From Candidatus Omnitrophota bacterium (GTDB lineage: Bacteria > Omnitrophota > Gorgyraeia > Duberdicusellales > 4484-171): 12,190 nt of DNA. Positions within the stretch are counted from its first letter, which is position 1. The number at the start of each line of letters is the position of its first letter. The position numbers and the translations under genes are program-made. Below are positions 6,043-12,190 of this stretch, one piece after another. The notes below the pieces were generated by a model, which was not told the origin of the DNA, searched no databases, and saw only the letters and a list, made by a program, of their open reading frames with translations. The DNA lies in contig JAUVUO010000019.1 of the NCBI GenBank assembly GCA_030601015.1, forward strand, positions 1-12,190, given 5' to 3'.

Positions 6043-6493
6043 TTTTAATCTTGTTTATTATATTCGTCGTTGAATATCCCGAACAAAGTTTAACTCTATA
6101 GACTTTTTTAACTAAGTCATTTCCTATTATTTCATTTTTTGTCCAATCTCCTCCTTTGACCAGAGTATCTGGAGTAAGGGATTTTATAATATTATAGGGT
6201 GTTTCTTCTTCAAATAAGATAACATAATCGACTAATTGCATGTTAGCAAGTATGTGACTCCTAGTGAGTTCATTTTGAATTGGCCTATTGGGCCCTTTAA
6301 TTTTTTTAATTGAAATATCGGAATTAAGTCCAACTATAAGGATATCCCCTTGTTCTTTAGCTTCTTTTAAAATTTTTATATGTCCTAAGTGGAGAATATC
6401 AAAACACCCGTTTGTGAATACTATAGTTTTTCCGGTTTTTTTTAATTCGCGAACAATTCTTTTAAGTTCCGGTAAATTTTTTATTTTTTCCAT
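6035..6493 (-). CDS. rfaE2: D-glycero-beta-D-manno-heptose 1-phosphate adenylyltransferase
   Basis: The last step to ADP-heptose: transfer of AMP from ATP to heptose 1-phosphate. The protein is a stand-alone nucleotidyltransferase equal to the C-terminal half of E. coli HldE. The nucleotide-binding signature FTNGCFDILHLGH with HLGH is complete, as are GLNSD, RPIQNELTR, VKGGDW and the C-terminal block CSGYSTTNIINKI. ATG at 6493 (152 residues) is preferred over a GTG at 6520, because the extra nine residues are not family-like and AGGA lies 10 bases before the ATG. It follows gmhA by 53 bp and overlaps thiD2 by 8 bp. The kinase half (HldA/RfaE1) and the phosphatase GmhB are not in the window. 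Confidence 0.94.
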   Translation of the reverse strand: MEKIKNLPELKRIVRELKKTGKTIVFTNGCFDILHLGHIKILKEAKEQGDILIVGLNSDISIKKIKGPNRPIQNELTRSHILANMQLVDYVILFEEETPYNIIKSLTPDTLVKGGDWTKNEIIGNDLVKKVYRVKLCSGYSTTNIINKIKNA

Positions 6494-6546
6494 ATATATG
6501 GTATCCTGGGAATATAACACGCAAAAGGTAGATTAAATGAAAATTG

Positions 6547-7119
6547 TTAATTATTATGAAAAAAATGTTCTTCAATTATTTCGCAAATAATGTGGCCGGC
6601 CAATATATGCATTTCTTGAATTCGAGGAGTATCATTAATATTTATAGTGAGATAAACATCAACAATATTTTTTAGGAACCCTCCATTTTTGCCTAAGAAG
6701 CCGATGGTTTTCGCGCCGAGTTCTTTAGCTTTTTCAATTGCATTTATAACATTTTTTGAATTGCCTGAGGTTGAAATGCCGATTACAAGGTCATTCGGAT
6801 TTGTCAATGCTTCTATTTGACGTACAAAAATATCATCAAAACTAAAATCATTGCCGATTGCCGTTAAAATTGAAGTATTAGTGGAAAGAGCAATAGAGGG
6901 TAAAGCAGTTCGATTTTTTTTAAATCTGCCTATAAGTTCAGCGGCAAGATGTTGAGAGTCAGCGGCACTACCACCATTACCCATAAAAATTATTTTGCCT
7001 TTATTTTTTAAACTGTTTATAGCAAGGGAAGCAATAGTTTTAATCGTTTCAACATTGTTTTCTAAACAAATTAAAGCCTTTTTATTATTAATTATAGATT
7101 TTTCTATTAATGCATTCAT
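6547..7119 (-). CDS. gmhA: Sedoheptulose 7-phosphate isomerase
   Basis: The first enzyme of ADP-heptose synthesis, turning sedoheptulose 7-phosphate into D-glycero-D-manno-heptose 7-phosphate in the cytoplasm. The 190-residue SIS-domain protein has GNGGSAADSQHLAAELIGRF (48-67) and SIALSTNTSILTAIGND, then ISTSGNS (115-121) for phosphate binding. E61 and H176 align with the catalytic E65 and H180 of the E. coli enzyme. Length is normal. The ATG at 7119 has no Shine-Dalgarno; only AATATTTAAAAATA separates it from a strong palindrome, so translation may be leader-structure dependent. Together with rfaE2 it indicates LPS core heptose or a related ADP-heptose product. Confidence 0.95.
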   Translation of the reverse strand: MNALIEKSIINNKKALICLENNVETIKTIASLAINSLKNKGKIIFMGNGGSAADSQHLAAELIGRFKKNRTALPSIALSTNTSILTAIGNDFSFDDIFVRQIEALTNPNDLVIGISTSGNSKNVINAIEKAKELGAKTIGFLGKNGGFLKNIVDVYLTININDTPRIQEMHILAGHIICEIIEEHFFHNN

Positions 7120-7133
7120 TATTTTTAAATATT

Positions 7134-7177
7134 ATACCCGGGCTAGTGATTTTAGTTTGTATTACTAGCCCGGGTAT
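7134..7177. terminator. Perfect 14-bp inverted repeat between the phosphofructokinase gene and gmhA
   Basis: Arms ATACCCGGGCTAGT (7134-7147) and ACTAGCCCGGGTAT (7164-7177) are exact inverses with a 16-base loop. It begins 18 bases after the phosphofructokinase stop and ends 14 bases before the gmhA ATG. On the transcribed minus strand the bases that follow are AATATTTAAAAATA, not a U run, so it may act as a weak or factor-assisted terminator, an attenuator, an mRNA-stability hairpin, or a protein-binding site. On the plus strand a short TTTT run lies at 7177-7180, but no plus-strand gene ends here. Confidence 0.6.
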
Positions 7178-7195
7178 TTTGTATATTCGTAAGTA

Positions 7196-8221
7196 TTAGC
7201 CAAAAAATGTTTTTGCCAATTCGTAAATATTTAAATCAAGAGTCTTTAACTTTGCAGTAGCCTCTTCTAGCGGTACAGATACAATTTCATTGCCTTTTAA
7301 ACAAGTCATTTGGCCGAATTCACCTGTTTTTACGAGGTCATACGCTTTTATTCCAAATCTTGTACCTAAAACTCTATCAAATGCCGAGGGAGTTCCTCCT
7401 CGTTGAATATGGCCTAAAACTGTAACTCTTGTTTCAAAACCGGTTTTTTCTTCAATTAGTTTACCTAAAGTATTGCCAATCCCGCCTAACCGTACATGGC
7501 CAAACTGATCTAACTCTTTTTCTTGTAAACATAAATCATCTTCTTTAAATGCCGCCCCTTCAGAAACAACTACAATACTGAAATTTTTACCTCGTTTATG
7601 TCGTTTTTTTAATGAATCGCAAACTTCTTCCAAATTAATCGAAATTTCAGGTATAAGTATATAATCCGCTCCTCCGGCAATTCCTGAATAAGCAGCTATC
7701 CAGCCGGCATGTCTACCCATAACTTCAACCACCATAACACGGTCATGGGATTCAGCAGTTGTATGCAGTCTATCGATACATTCTGTGGCAATATTTATTG
7801 CAGTATCAAACCCAAAAGTAAAATCAGTGGAGCCTAAATCGTTATCTATAGTTTTTGGAACACCTATAACATTTAAGCCGTCTTTATACAATTTAGTAGC
7901 TACTCCTAAGGTATCTTCTCCTCCAATTGCAATTAAAGAATCTAACTCTAAATCTCGAAAACTTTTTTTTGCTTTTTCAGCACCTTCTTCACTTTTATAG
8001 GGATTTGTCCTTGATGTACCTAAAATAGTTCCTCCCCTATGAAGAATTCCGGATATAGAATTTAAGTCTAACGGAACAATTTCTTTTTCCATAAGTCCTC
8101 GCCAACCATGACGCAGTCCTATAACTTCATTGCCTTCATTATTAGCTTTTCGGACAATTCCCCGTATAACAGGATTTAATCCCGGACAATCTCCTCCACC
8201 GGTTAAGATACCAATTTTCAT
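7196..8221 (-). CDS. pfp: 6-phosphofructokinase with PPi-dependent signature
   Basis: A 341-residue PFKA-family protein phosphorylating fructose 6-phosphate, the committing step of glycolysis. GGGDCPGLN (8-16), TSRTNP, IGGEDTLG (99-106), PKTIDND (122-128) with catalytic D126, MGRHAGW (168-174) and LGHIQRGG (269-276) are all present. Where E. coli ATP-PFK has G104 and G124, this protein has D103 and K123, the combination associated with pyrophosphate-dependent enzymes, which work reversibly. Specificity from two residues is a strong hint, not proof. ATG at 8221 is preferred over an upstream in-frame start at 8284: AAAAGGAG lies 5 bases before it and MKIGILTGGG is the family N-terminus. It follows amaP by 16 bp and is followed by a large palindrome. 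Confidence 0.93.
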   Translation of the reverse strand: MKIGILTGGGDCPGLNPVIRGIVRKANNEGNEVIGLRHGWRGLMEKEIVPLDLNSISGILHRGGTILGTSRTNPYKSEEGAEKAKKSFRDLELDSLIAIGGEDTLGVATKLYKDGLNVIGVPKTIDNDLGSTDFTFGFDTAINIATECIDRLHTTAESHDRVMVVEVMGRHAGWIAAYSGIAGGADYILIPEISINLEEVCDSLKKRHKRGKNFSIVVVSEGAAFKEDDLCLQEKELDQFGHVRLGGIGNTLGKLIEEKTGFETRVTVLGHIQRGGTPSAFDRVLGTRFGIKAYDLVKTGEFGQMTCLKGNEIVSVPLEEATAKLKTLDLNIYELAKTFFG

Positions 8222-8226
8222 TTTTT

Positions 8227-8234
8227 CTCCTTTT
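8227..8234 (-). promoter_or_regulatory. Shine-Dalgarno deciding the phosphofructokinase start
   Basis: AAAAGGAG on the minus strand ends 5 bases before ATG at 8221. It excludes the longer frame starting at 8284, which would add 21 non-homologous residues and overlap amaP. Confidence 0.75.
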
Positions 8235-8237
8235 TTA

Positions 8238-8822
8238 TTATTCGTATTCTCTAAATGGTATATTTGGCTCTTCAGCGTCTGCAATTAATTCGCCTTTGTT
8301 AGGCATATTTAATTTTTTAATAATTAAATTAACTTTTATTTCTTTGCTTTCACCAAGAAGTGACTGCATTTTTTCAGAAACTTTTCCTTGAATTTCTTTA
8401 GTGAATTCAATTAGGTTTACTTCTGCATTAAGGACACCTTTTGTATTAACTTCAATTATTTTTTTCTTTAAAATCACTTTAGTTTTTATATTAGTGATTT
8501 CTTTTCTTTTTTCAAGCATTCTTTTTAACATATCTTCGATTGCTATCAATGTAATACTTACGTTTCCTTCAGGGGACTCAAAGGTAATAGATTTATCTTT
8601 TCTTGATAGTTTAGACAGAGCTTGCAGATATCTAAGAGCAAAGAGTACAATAGTAATTCCAATAAATAAAAATAAAGTTTTAGATAAAGGGTCGGAAAGA
8701 AAAAGCTGCTCTAAATAAGAAGCTAAGATTCGTAAGTCAATTAGATCAAGAGCAATACCCACAAGAAATGGGCCAAATATAAAAGACACTATAAGATATA
8801 CGATTACAGTTAAGAACCCCAT
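8238..8822 (-). CDS. amaP: AmaP-like alkaline shock response membrane anchor protein
   Basis: A 194-residue membrane protein with two hydrophobic helices near the N-terminus (about 3-27 and 47-66), followed by a soluble Asp23-like region at about 78-170 (SITFESPEGNVSITLIAIEDM, then a helix and NIKTKVILKKKIIEVNTKGVLNAEVNL). This is the AmaP layout; in Staphylococcus AmaP anchors the Asp23 protein to the membrane and affects the cell-envelope stress response. No separate Asp23 gene is in the window, so the partner is unknown. ATG at 8822 is preceded by GGAGG four bases upstream, inside a 12-bp gap after accC. The tight packing suggests it is expressed with fatty acid synthesis genes. Family assignment is good, role is inference. 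Confidence 0.8.
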   Translation of the reverse strand: MGFLTVIVYLIVSFIFGPFLVGIALDLIDLRILASYLEQLFLSDPLSKTLFLFIGITIVLFALRYLQALSKLSRKDKSITFESPEGNVSITLIAIEDMLKRMLEKRKEITNIKTKVILKKKIIEVNTKGVLNAEVNLIEFTKEIQGKVSEKMQSLLGESKEIKVNLIIKKLNMPNKGELIADAEEPNIPFREYE

Positions 8823-8834
8823 ACAACCTCCTTT

Positions 8835-10184
8835 TTATTCCTGTTTCGATAAAAATTTATCTAAAAATACTGTGGTGTAATTACCCCGTTTAAAATCGGG
8901 ATTATTTATTATTTCTCTGCATAGATGTGTGGTAGTCTTTATAGGTTCAATAATAAATTCGCTTAAAGCTCTATCCATTGTTTTTAAAGCTTTTCGTCTA
9001 GTGGCCCCTTTAGTTATAATTTTTGCCAACAAAGAATCATAATAAGGCGGTATTGTATATCCTGAATAAATATGAGTATCTACCCTGACATCTTTTCCTC
9101 CGGGGATATAACAAAAGTTTATCTTTCCGGGGACAGGTAAAAAGTTTTTTTCAGGATCTTCCGCGTTTATCCTGCATTCAATAGCTGAACCATTAATACA
9201 TACATCCGATTGTTTAATTTTAAGTTTTTCGCCGGCAGCAATGGAAATTTGTAATTTTAATAAATCTATATCGGTGAGCTCTTCAGTTACGGTATGTTCA
9301 ACTTGAATTCTAGTATTCATTTCCATGAAATAAAAATTATTTTTATCATCAAGTAGGAATTCTATTGTTCCTACACTGGTATAATTTATGGATTTTATGG
9401 CATCTATGCATATTTCTCCTAATTTTTCTCTTAATTTTTTATCAACAAACGGTGATGGAGACTCCTCAATTATTTTTTGATGTCTTCTTTGAATACTGCA
9501 GTCTCTTTCGCCTAAATAAATGATATTTCCATAATTATCAGCAGCTATTTGTACTTCAATGTGCCGGGGGTTTTCTAAGTATTTTTCGATATAAACTTCT
9601 GAATCCCCAAACGCGGATTGAGCCTCAGATTGTGCCGTGTAAAGCGCGCTTATCAGCCTTACGTCACTATGGCAAATTCTCATTCCTTTGCCGCCGCCGC
9701 CGGCTTTTGCTTTTATAATTAAAGGATAACCCATTTTTTTTGCAACGGCTAAGGCTTCTTCTTTTGATTTGATACTTCCATTGCTCCCGGGAATTAAAGG
9801 AATCCTGGCATTGGCCATAGTTACTTTAGCTTGAACTTTATCACCCATAAGACGGATATGGTCAGCAGATGGGCCAATGAATTTTATCCCGCAAGATTCG
9901 CAGACCTCCGCGAAATAGGGGTTCTCAGCCAAAAAACCATATCCCGGATGTATTGCGTCACTATCTGTTATTTCAGCCGCACTGATTATGCTGGATATAT
10001 TAAGATAACTATCACTAGAAGAGGCCTTCCCAATACAAACCGCCTCATCAGCAAATTCAAGATGTAAAGAATTTTTATCAGCTTCGGAATAAACAGCAAC
10101 AGTTTTTATACCGAGATCTTTACAAGCTCGTATAATTCTAAGGGCTATTTCTCCACGATTAGCAATTAATACTTTAGAAATCAT
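8835..10184 (-). CDS. accC: Acetyl-CoA carboxylase, biotin carboxylase subunit
   Basis: ATP- and bicarbonate-dependent carboxylation of biotin on AccB, the first half-reaction of malonyl-CoA synthesis. The 449 residues match E. coli AccC in length. Visible blocks are LIANRGEIALRIIRA at the N-terminus, HPGYGFLAEN, the glycine-rich ATP loop AKAGGGGKGMRI (159-170), ERDCSIQRRHQK (227-237) and MEMNTRIQVEHTVTE (287-301). K116, K158, E275, E288, R292, E296 and R338 sit at or within one position of the E. coli active-site numbering, so an active enzyme is expected. It starts 37 bp after accB, but no Shine-Dalgarno can be seen before ATG at 10184 in an AT-rich leader. The carboxyltransferase subunits AccA and AccD are elsewhere. 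Confidence 0.97.
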   Translation of the reverse strand: MISKVLIANRGEIALRIIRACKDLGIKTVAVYSEADKNSLHLEFADEAVCIGKASSSDSYLNISSIISAAEITDSDAIHPGYGFLAENPYFAEVCESCGIKFIGPSADHIRLMGDKVQAKVTMANARIPLIPGSNGSIKSKEEALAVAKKMGYPLIIKAKAGGGGKGMRICHSDVRLISALYTAQSEAQSAFGDSEVYIEKYLENPRHIEVQIAADNYGNIIYLGERDCSIQRRHQKIIEESPSPFVDKKLREKLGEICIDAIKSINYTSVGTIEFLLDDKNNFYFMEMNTRIQVEHTVTEELTDIDLLKLQISIAAGEKLKIKQSDVCINGSAIECRINAEDPEKNFLPVPGKINFCYIPGGKDVRVDTHIYSGYTIPPYYDSLLAKIITKGATRRKALKTMDRALSEFIIEPIKTTTHLCREIINNPDFKRGNYTTVFLDKFLSKQE

Positions 10185-10221
10185 ATAATAGATTTAAATT
10201 AAACGATAACATATTAAATAT

Positions 10222-10650
10222 TTAGACATTTTCCAATTCAAACAGCGGTTGGCCAAATTCAACTGCCTCCCCATTTTCTACTAGTATCTTAATAATTTTT
10301 CCGTTAATTTCAGATTTTATCTCGTTCATAAGCTTCATTGCTTCGATTATACACACTATATCTCCGGAATGTATTATATCTCCGACATTAACATATGGTT
10401 TTGCTCCGGGAGATGCTGCTATATAAAAAGTTCCTACCATAGGAGAGTTAATCTCTTTTGTATTAATTTTTTTTTGCGCGGATTCCTCTACCTTTGGTGT
10501 AATAGCAGATTGCGGAGGAAGTATTAACTGTTGTTGAGTTTGAAAGTTTTTCTTTAATTTTATCCTCTGGCCATCTTCTTCGATTTCTAATTCGGACAAA
10601 TTATTTGCATCCATAAATTTAACAAATTTTTTTATTTTTTTTAATTCCAT
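10222..10650 (-). CDS. accB: Biotin carboxyl carrier protein of acetyl-CoA carboxylase
   Basis: Carries biotin between biotin carboxylase and the carboxyltransferase. 142 residues: an N-terminal helical segment (1-35, with LEIEEDGQRIKLKK as in AccB), a Q/P-rich linker (37-60) and a C-terminal biotinyl domain (65-142) with EAMKLMNEI; K106 is the biotin attachment lysine. The flanking NSPMVGTFY and GQPLFELE strands are typical. ATG at 10650 follows a GAGGGGG ribosome binding site. It is followed at 37 bp by accC, the usual order. The 65-bp gap to efp holds no convincing promoter, so the pair may be read from upstream. Confidence 0.96.
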   Translation of the reverse strand: MELKKIKKFVKFMDANNLSELEIEEDGQRIKLKKNFQTQQQLILPPQSAITPKVEESAQKKINTKEINSPMVGTFYIAASPGAKPYVNVGDIIHSGDIVCIIEAMKLMNEIKSEINGKIIKILVENGEAVEFGQPLFELENV

Positions 10651-10715
10651 ACAACCCCCTCATTTTAAAGGTTAATAGATAAAAGCGCAAAAGGCTTAGA
10701 TATAATTTTGAATAA

Positions 10716-11276
10716 CTAGGCTCTACCTAAGTACTCTCTAGTTTGGGTATTTACTTTAATTGTATCATTAATATTTATAAACAAAGGAACATTTATTATC
10801 AGGCCGGTTTCTAATTTTGCACTTTTGGTACCCATTTTTACAGTATCACCTCTATGCCCGGGTGTAGTTTCCATTACCTTTAAATCTAAAGAATTCGGGA
10901 ATTCAAAATCTATTAAAGAATTCTCATGAAAATGGCCTATAACCTCTAAATCATCTTTTAGTAAAACGTCTCTATCCCCAATTTGCAATTTACTGAAAAT
11001 TAAATCATCATAAGTTTGTAAATCCATAAAATGATAAAAATCACCCTGACAATAAAGATATTGCAGTTTCCTTTTTTCAATAAATGCTTTTTCAAGATTA
11101 TCCGAGTCTCTTAAAGTACACTCGAGAACTTGGGAATTTTTTAAATTTTTAATTTTTGCTTTACAGAACGCGGCCCCTCTGCCCATTTTTACATGATTAC
11201 ATTTACTAACCACATACAACTCTTTATTGTAAATGATTGCCATGCCAGGTTTTATCTCACCTATTGACATACTCAC
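10716..11276 (-). CDS. efp: Elongation factor P
   Basis: Binds the ribosome between P and E sites and rescues stalling at proline stretches. 186 residues with three beta-barrel regions: KOW-like N-terminal domain (GEIKPGMAIIYNKELYVVS), the middle domain (QYLYCQGDFYHFMD) and the C-terminal OB domain ending TPGHRGDT, INVPLFININD and VNTQTREYLGR. The modified loop reads HVKMGRGAAF, with arginine (R33 from the GTG start, R31 from the ATG) at the position of E. coli K34. GTG at 11276 and ATG at 11270 are both possible; AAAAGGAG is 9 bases before the GTG and 15 before the ATG, so GTG is slightly preferred. The start overlaps the end of the peptidase gene by 14 to 20 bp, consistent with coupling. 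Confidence 0.95.
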   Translation of the reverse strand: MSMSIGEIKPGMAIIYNKELYVVSKCNHVKMGRGAAFCKAKIKNLKNSQVLECTLRDSDNLEKAFIEKRKLQYLYCQGDFYHFMDLQTYDDLIFSKLQIGDRDVLLKDDLEVIGHFHENSLIDFEFPNSLDLKVMETTPGHRGDTVKMGTKSAKLETGLIINVPLFININDTIKVNTQTREYLGRA

Positions 11277-12190
11277 TGAGAATTTCTCCTTTTGTTCGTT
11301 TTACTAACACCATGTCTTCTAACCTGATACCGAATATATTTTTAAAATATATTCCAGGTTCAATAGTTATTACCATACCTTCCTTTAAAACTTGTTTATT
11401 ATTAGGTTGGATATATGGCGGTTCATGAACTGAAAGCCCTACGCCATGGCCTAACCCATGTATGAAATATTTACCCAAGCCGTGTTTGGTTATATAGTCT
11501 CGAGCTGCTTTATCAATTTCTCCCGAGGTTACACCATCTTTTATTTTATTTATACTTAAGTCTTGGGCTTTTTTAACAGTATTGTATATTTTTTTAAAAA
11601 GATTGGGCATTTTACTGCAAAAAAATAATCTTGTCAAGTCAGCGCAATATCCCTTATATTTTGAACCGAGATCAATTAGACAATGGTTTTTACCTATCTG
11701 TTCACTCGTAGGCTGATGATGTGGGAAAACACTATTTTTACCGGACGCGACAATAGTATTAAAAGCAATATCATTATCTCCTTTTATACGCAAAAACCTT
11801 TCTATTTCAATAGTTAAGTCTTTTTCTGTCATTTCCGGGGTAAATATTTCGTTAATGTATTCAAAAGTTTCTGCACTAATAGATACAGATTTTTTTATTA
11901 ATTCAATCTGTTCTTTTGTTTTAATCATATTTGACTTTTGTATTAGATCAAATGTTTCAATGAATTCTATATTTTCATTGTCCAATTTTTCTTTAAAATT
12001 TTTATATTTGATATACTCAAGATATTTGGCTTCAAATCCAATTTTTTTAAATTTTAAACGTTTTATCTCTTTTACAATTTTATCGGAAACATATCCTGAA
12101 ATAATTATTATTTTAGAGTGTATAAGTTTTTTAACTGCCTTTTCATTCAAAGCGGATGTGAAAAAAGTATATTCGCCGTTTGAACCTAAA
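11257..12190 (-). CDS. M24-family Xaa-Pro-type aminopeptidase (5' end outside window)
   Basis: A metallopeptidase of the aminopeptidase P/prolidase group, cutting at X-Pro bonds in the cytoplasm. The frame is open to the window edge; the first visible residues LGSNGEY match the N-terminal TGF.GSNG block of the family, so roughly 50 residues are missing and TTG at 12150 is not the true start. The catalytic domain has all five metal ligands: D in LIDLGS, D in CADLTR, H in GHGVGLSVHE, E in ITIEPGIY and E in IRLEDM, with further histidines in VFPHHQPT and GLGHG. It ends in TGA that overlaps the efp start. The placement just upstream of efp is common, with both touching proline-rich substrates. 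Whether it is aminopeptidase or dipeptidase cannot be told. Confidence 0.93.
   Translation of the reverse strand, partial: LGSNGEYTFFTSALNEKAVKKLIHSKIIIISGYVSDKIVKEIKRLKFKKIGFEAKYLEYIKYKNFKEKLDNENIEFIETFDLIQKSNMIKTKEQIELIKKSVSISAETFEYINEIFTPEMTEKDLTIEIERFLRIKGDNDIAFNTIVASGKNSVFPHHQPTSEQIGKNHCLIDLGSKYKGYCADLTRLFFCSKMPNLFKKIYNTVKKAQDLSINKIKDGVTSGEIDKAARDYITKHGLGKYFIHGLGHGVGLSVHEPPYIQPNNKQVLKEGMVITIEPGIYFKNIFGIRLEDMVLVKRTKGEILSEYVNR
11286..11293 (-). promoter_or_regulatory. Shine-Dalgarno of efp
   Basis: AAAAGGAG on the minus strand lies 9 bases before GTG at 11276 and 15 bases before ATG at 11270. It falls inside the 3' end of the peptidase gene. Spacing favours the GTG start, while the family N-terminus would accept either. 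Confidence 0.5.

Noticed and set aside
8401..8718. Plus-strand open frames opposite amaP and other genes (for example 4175-4381, 4910-5131, 5792-6073, 6288-6536, 7785-8000, 9831-10067)
   Set aside because: They are antisense to well-supported genes, have no domain features or ribosome binding sites, and their composition reflects the opposite strand.
10651..10715. TTGCGC-N17-TAAAAT as an accB promoter
   Set aside because: The -35 box is poor and the transcript would start within or next to the ribosome binding site.
1..12190. CRISPR array, insertion sequence, phage or toxin-antitoxin system
   Set aside because: No regularly spaced repeats, no transposase or integrase, and no small gene pair; all genes belong to core families or the envelope operon.

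Overview
The window is AT-rich bacterial chromosome. Every supportable gene, including one tRNA, lies on the minus strand, so transcription runs from the high-numbered end to the low-numbered end. The host looks diderm: it carries two ADP-heptose (LPS core) genes and a lipoprotein with LysM and M23-like domains. An AmaP-type membrane protein, a phosphofructokinase with PPi-type residues, a stand-alone ThiD2 and very low GC would fit an uncultured phylum such as Omnitrophota, or a relative such as Elusimicrobiota. That placement is inference, not proof. There are no transposases, integrases, CRISPR arrays or phage genes; this is mostly core metabolism in tightly packed operons.

Region A (12190 down to 7196) is one dense run: an M24 Xaa-Pro-type peptidase (5' end outside the window), efp, accB, accC, amaP and a phosphofructokinase. 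It joins translation through polyproline, the first step of fatty acid synthesis, an envelope-associated membrane protein and glycolysis. A perfect 14-bp inverted repeat follows the phosphofructokinase.

Region B (7119 to 6035) holds gmhA and rfaE2, the first and last enzymes of ADP-heptose synthesis. thiD2 overlaps rfaE2 by 8 bp. A good sigma70-type promoter then precedes thiC, so HMP-P synthesis (ThiC) and its phosphorylation (ThiD2) are adjacent. A tRNA-Gly(CCC) gene starts 7 bp after the thiC stop and is probably cut out of the same transcript.

Region C (4004 to 1) starts at a second candidate promoter. It contains a lipoprotein with LysM and a degenerate M23 domain, then, 5 bp later, a 522-residue protein resembling archaeal-type ATPases with a C-terminal nuclease-like fold but lacking the usual catalytic residues of both. 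A 165-bp spacer with a palindrome and a near-repeat follows, then a YfcE/MJ0936-type phosphodiesterase, a HIT-family protein with a TTG start, and the 5' part of a GAF-domain protein that runs off the window.

The least explained item is the pair of apparent pseudoenzymes at 1713-3925. Other points of note are the PPi-type signature of the phosphofructokinase, the tRNA embedded behind thiC, the arginine-tipped EF-P and two unexplained palindromes (1669-1708 and 7134-7177).
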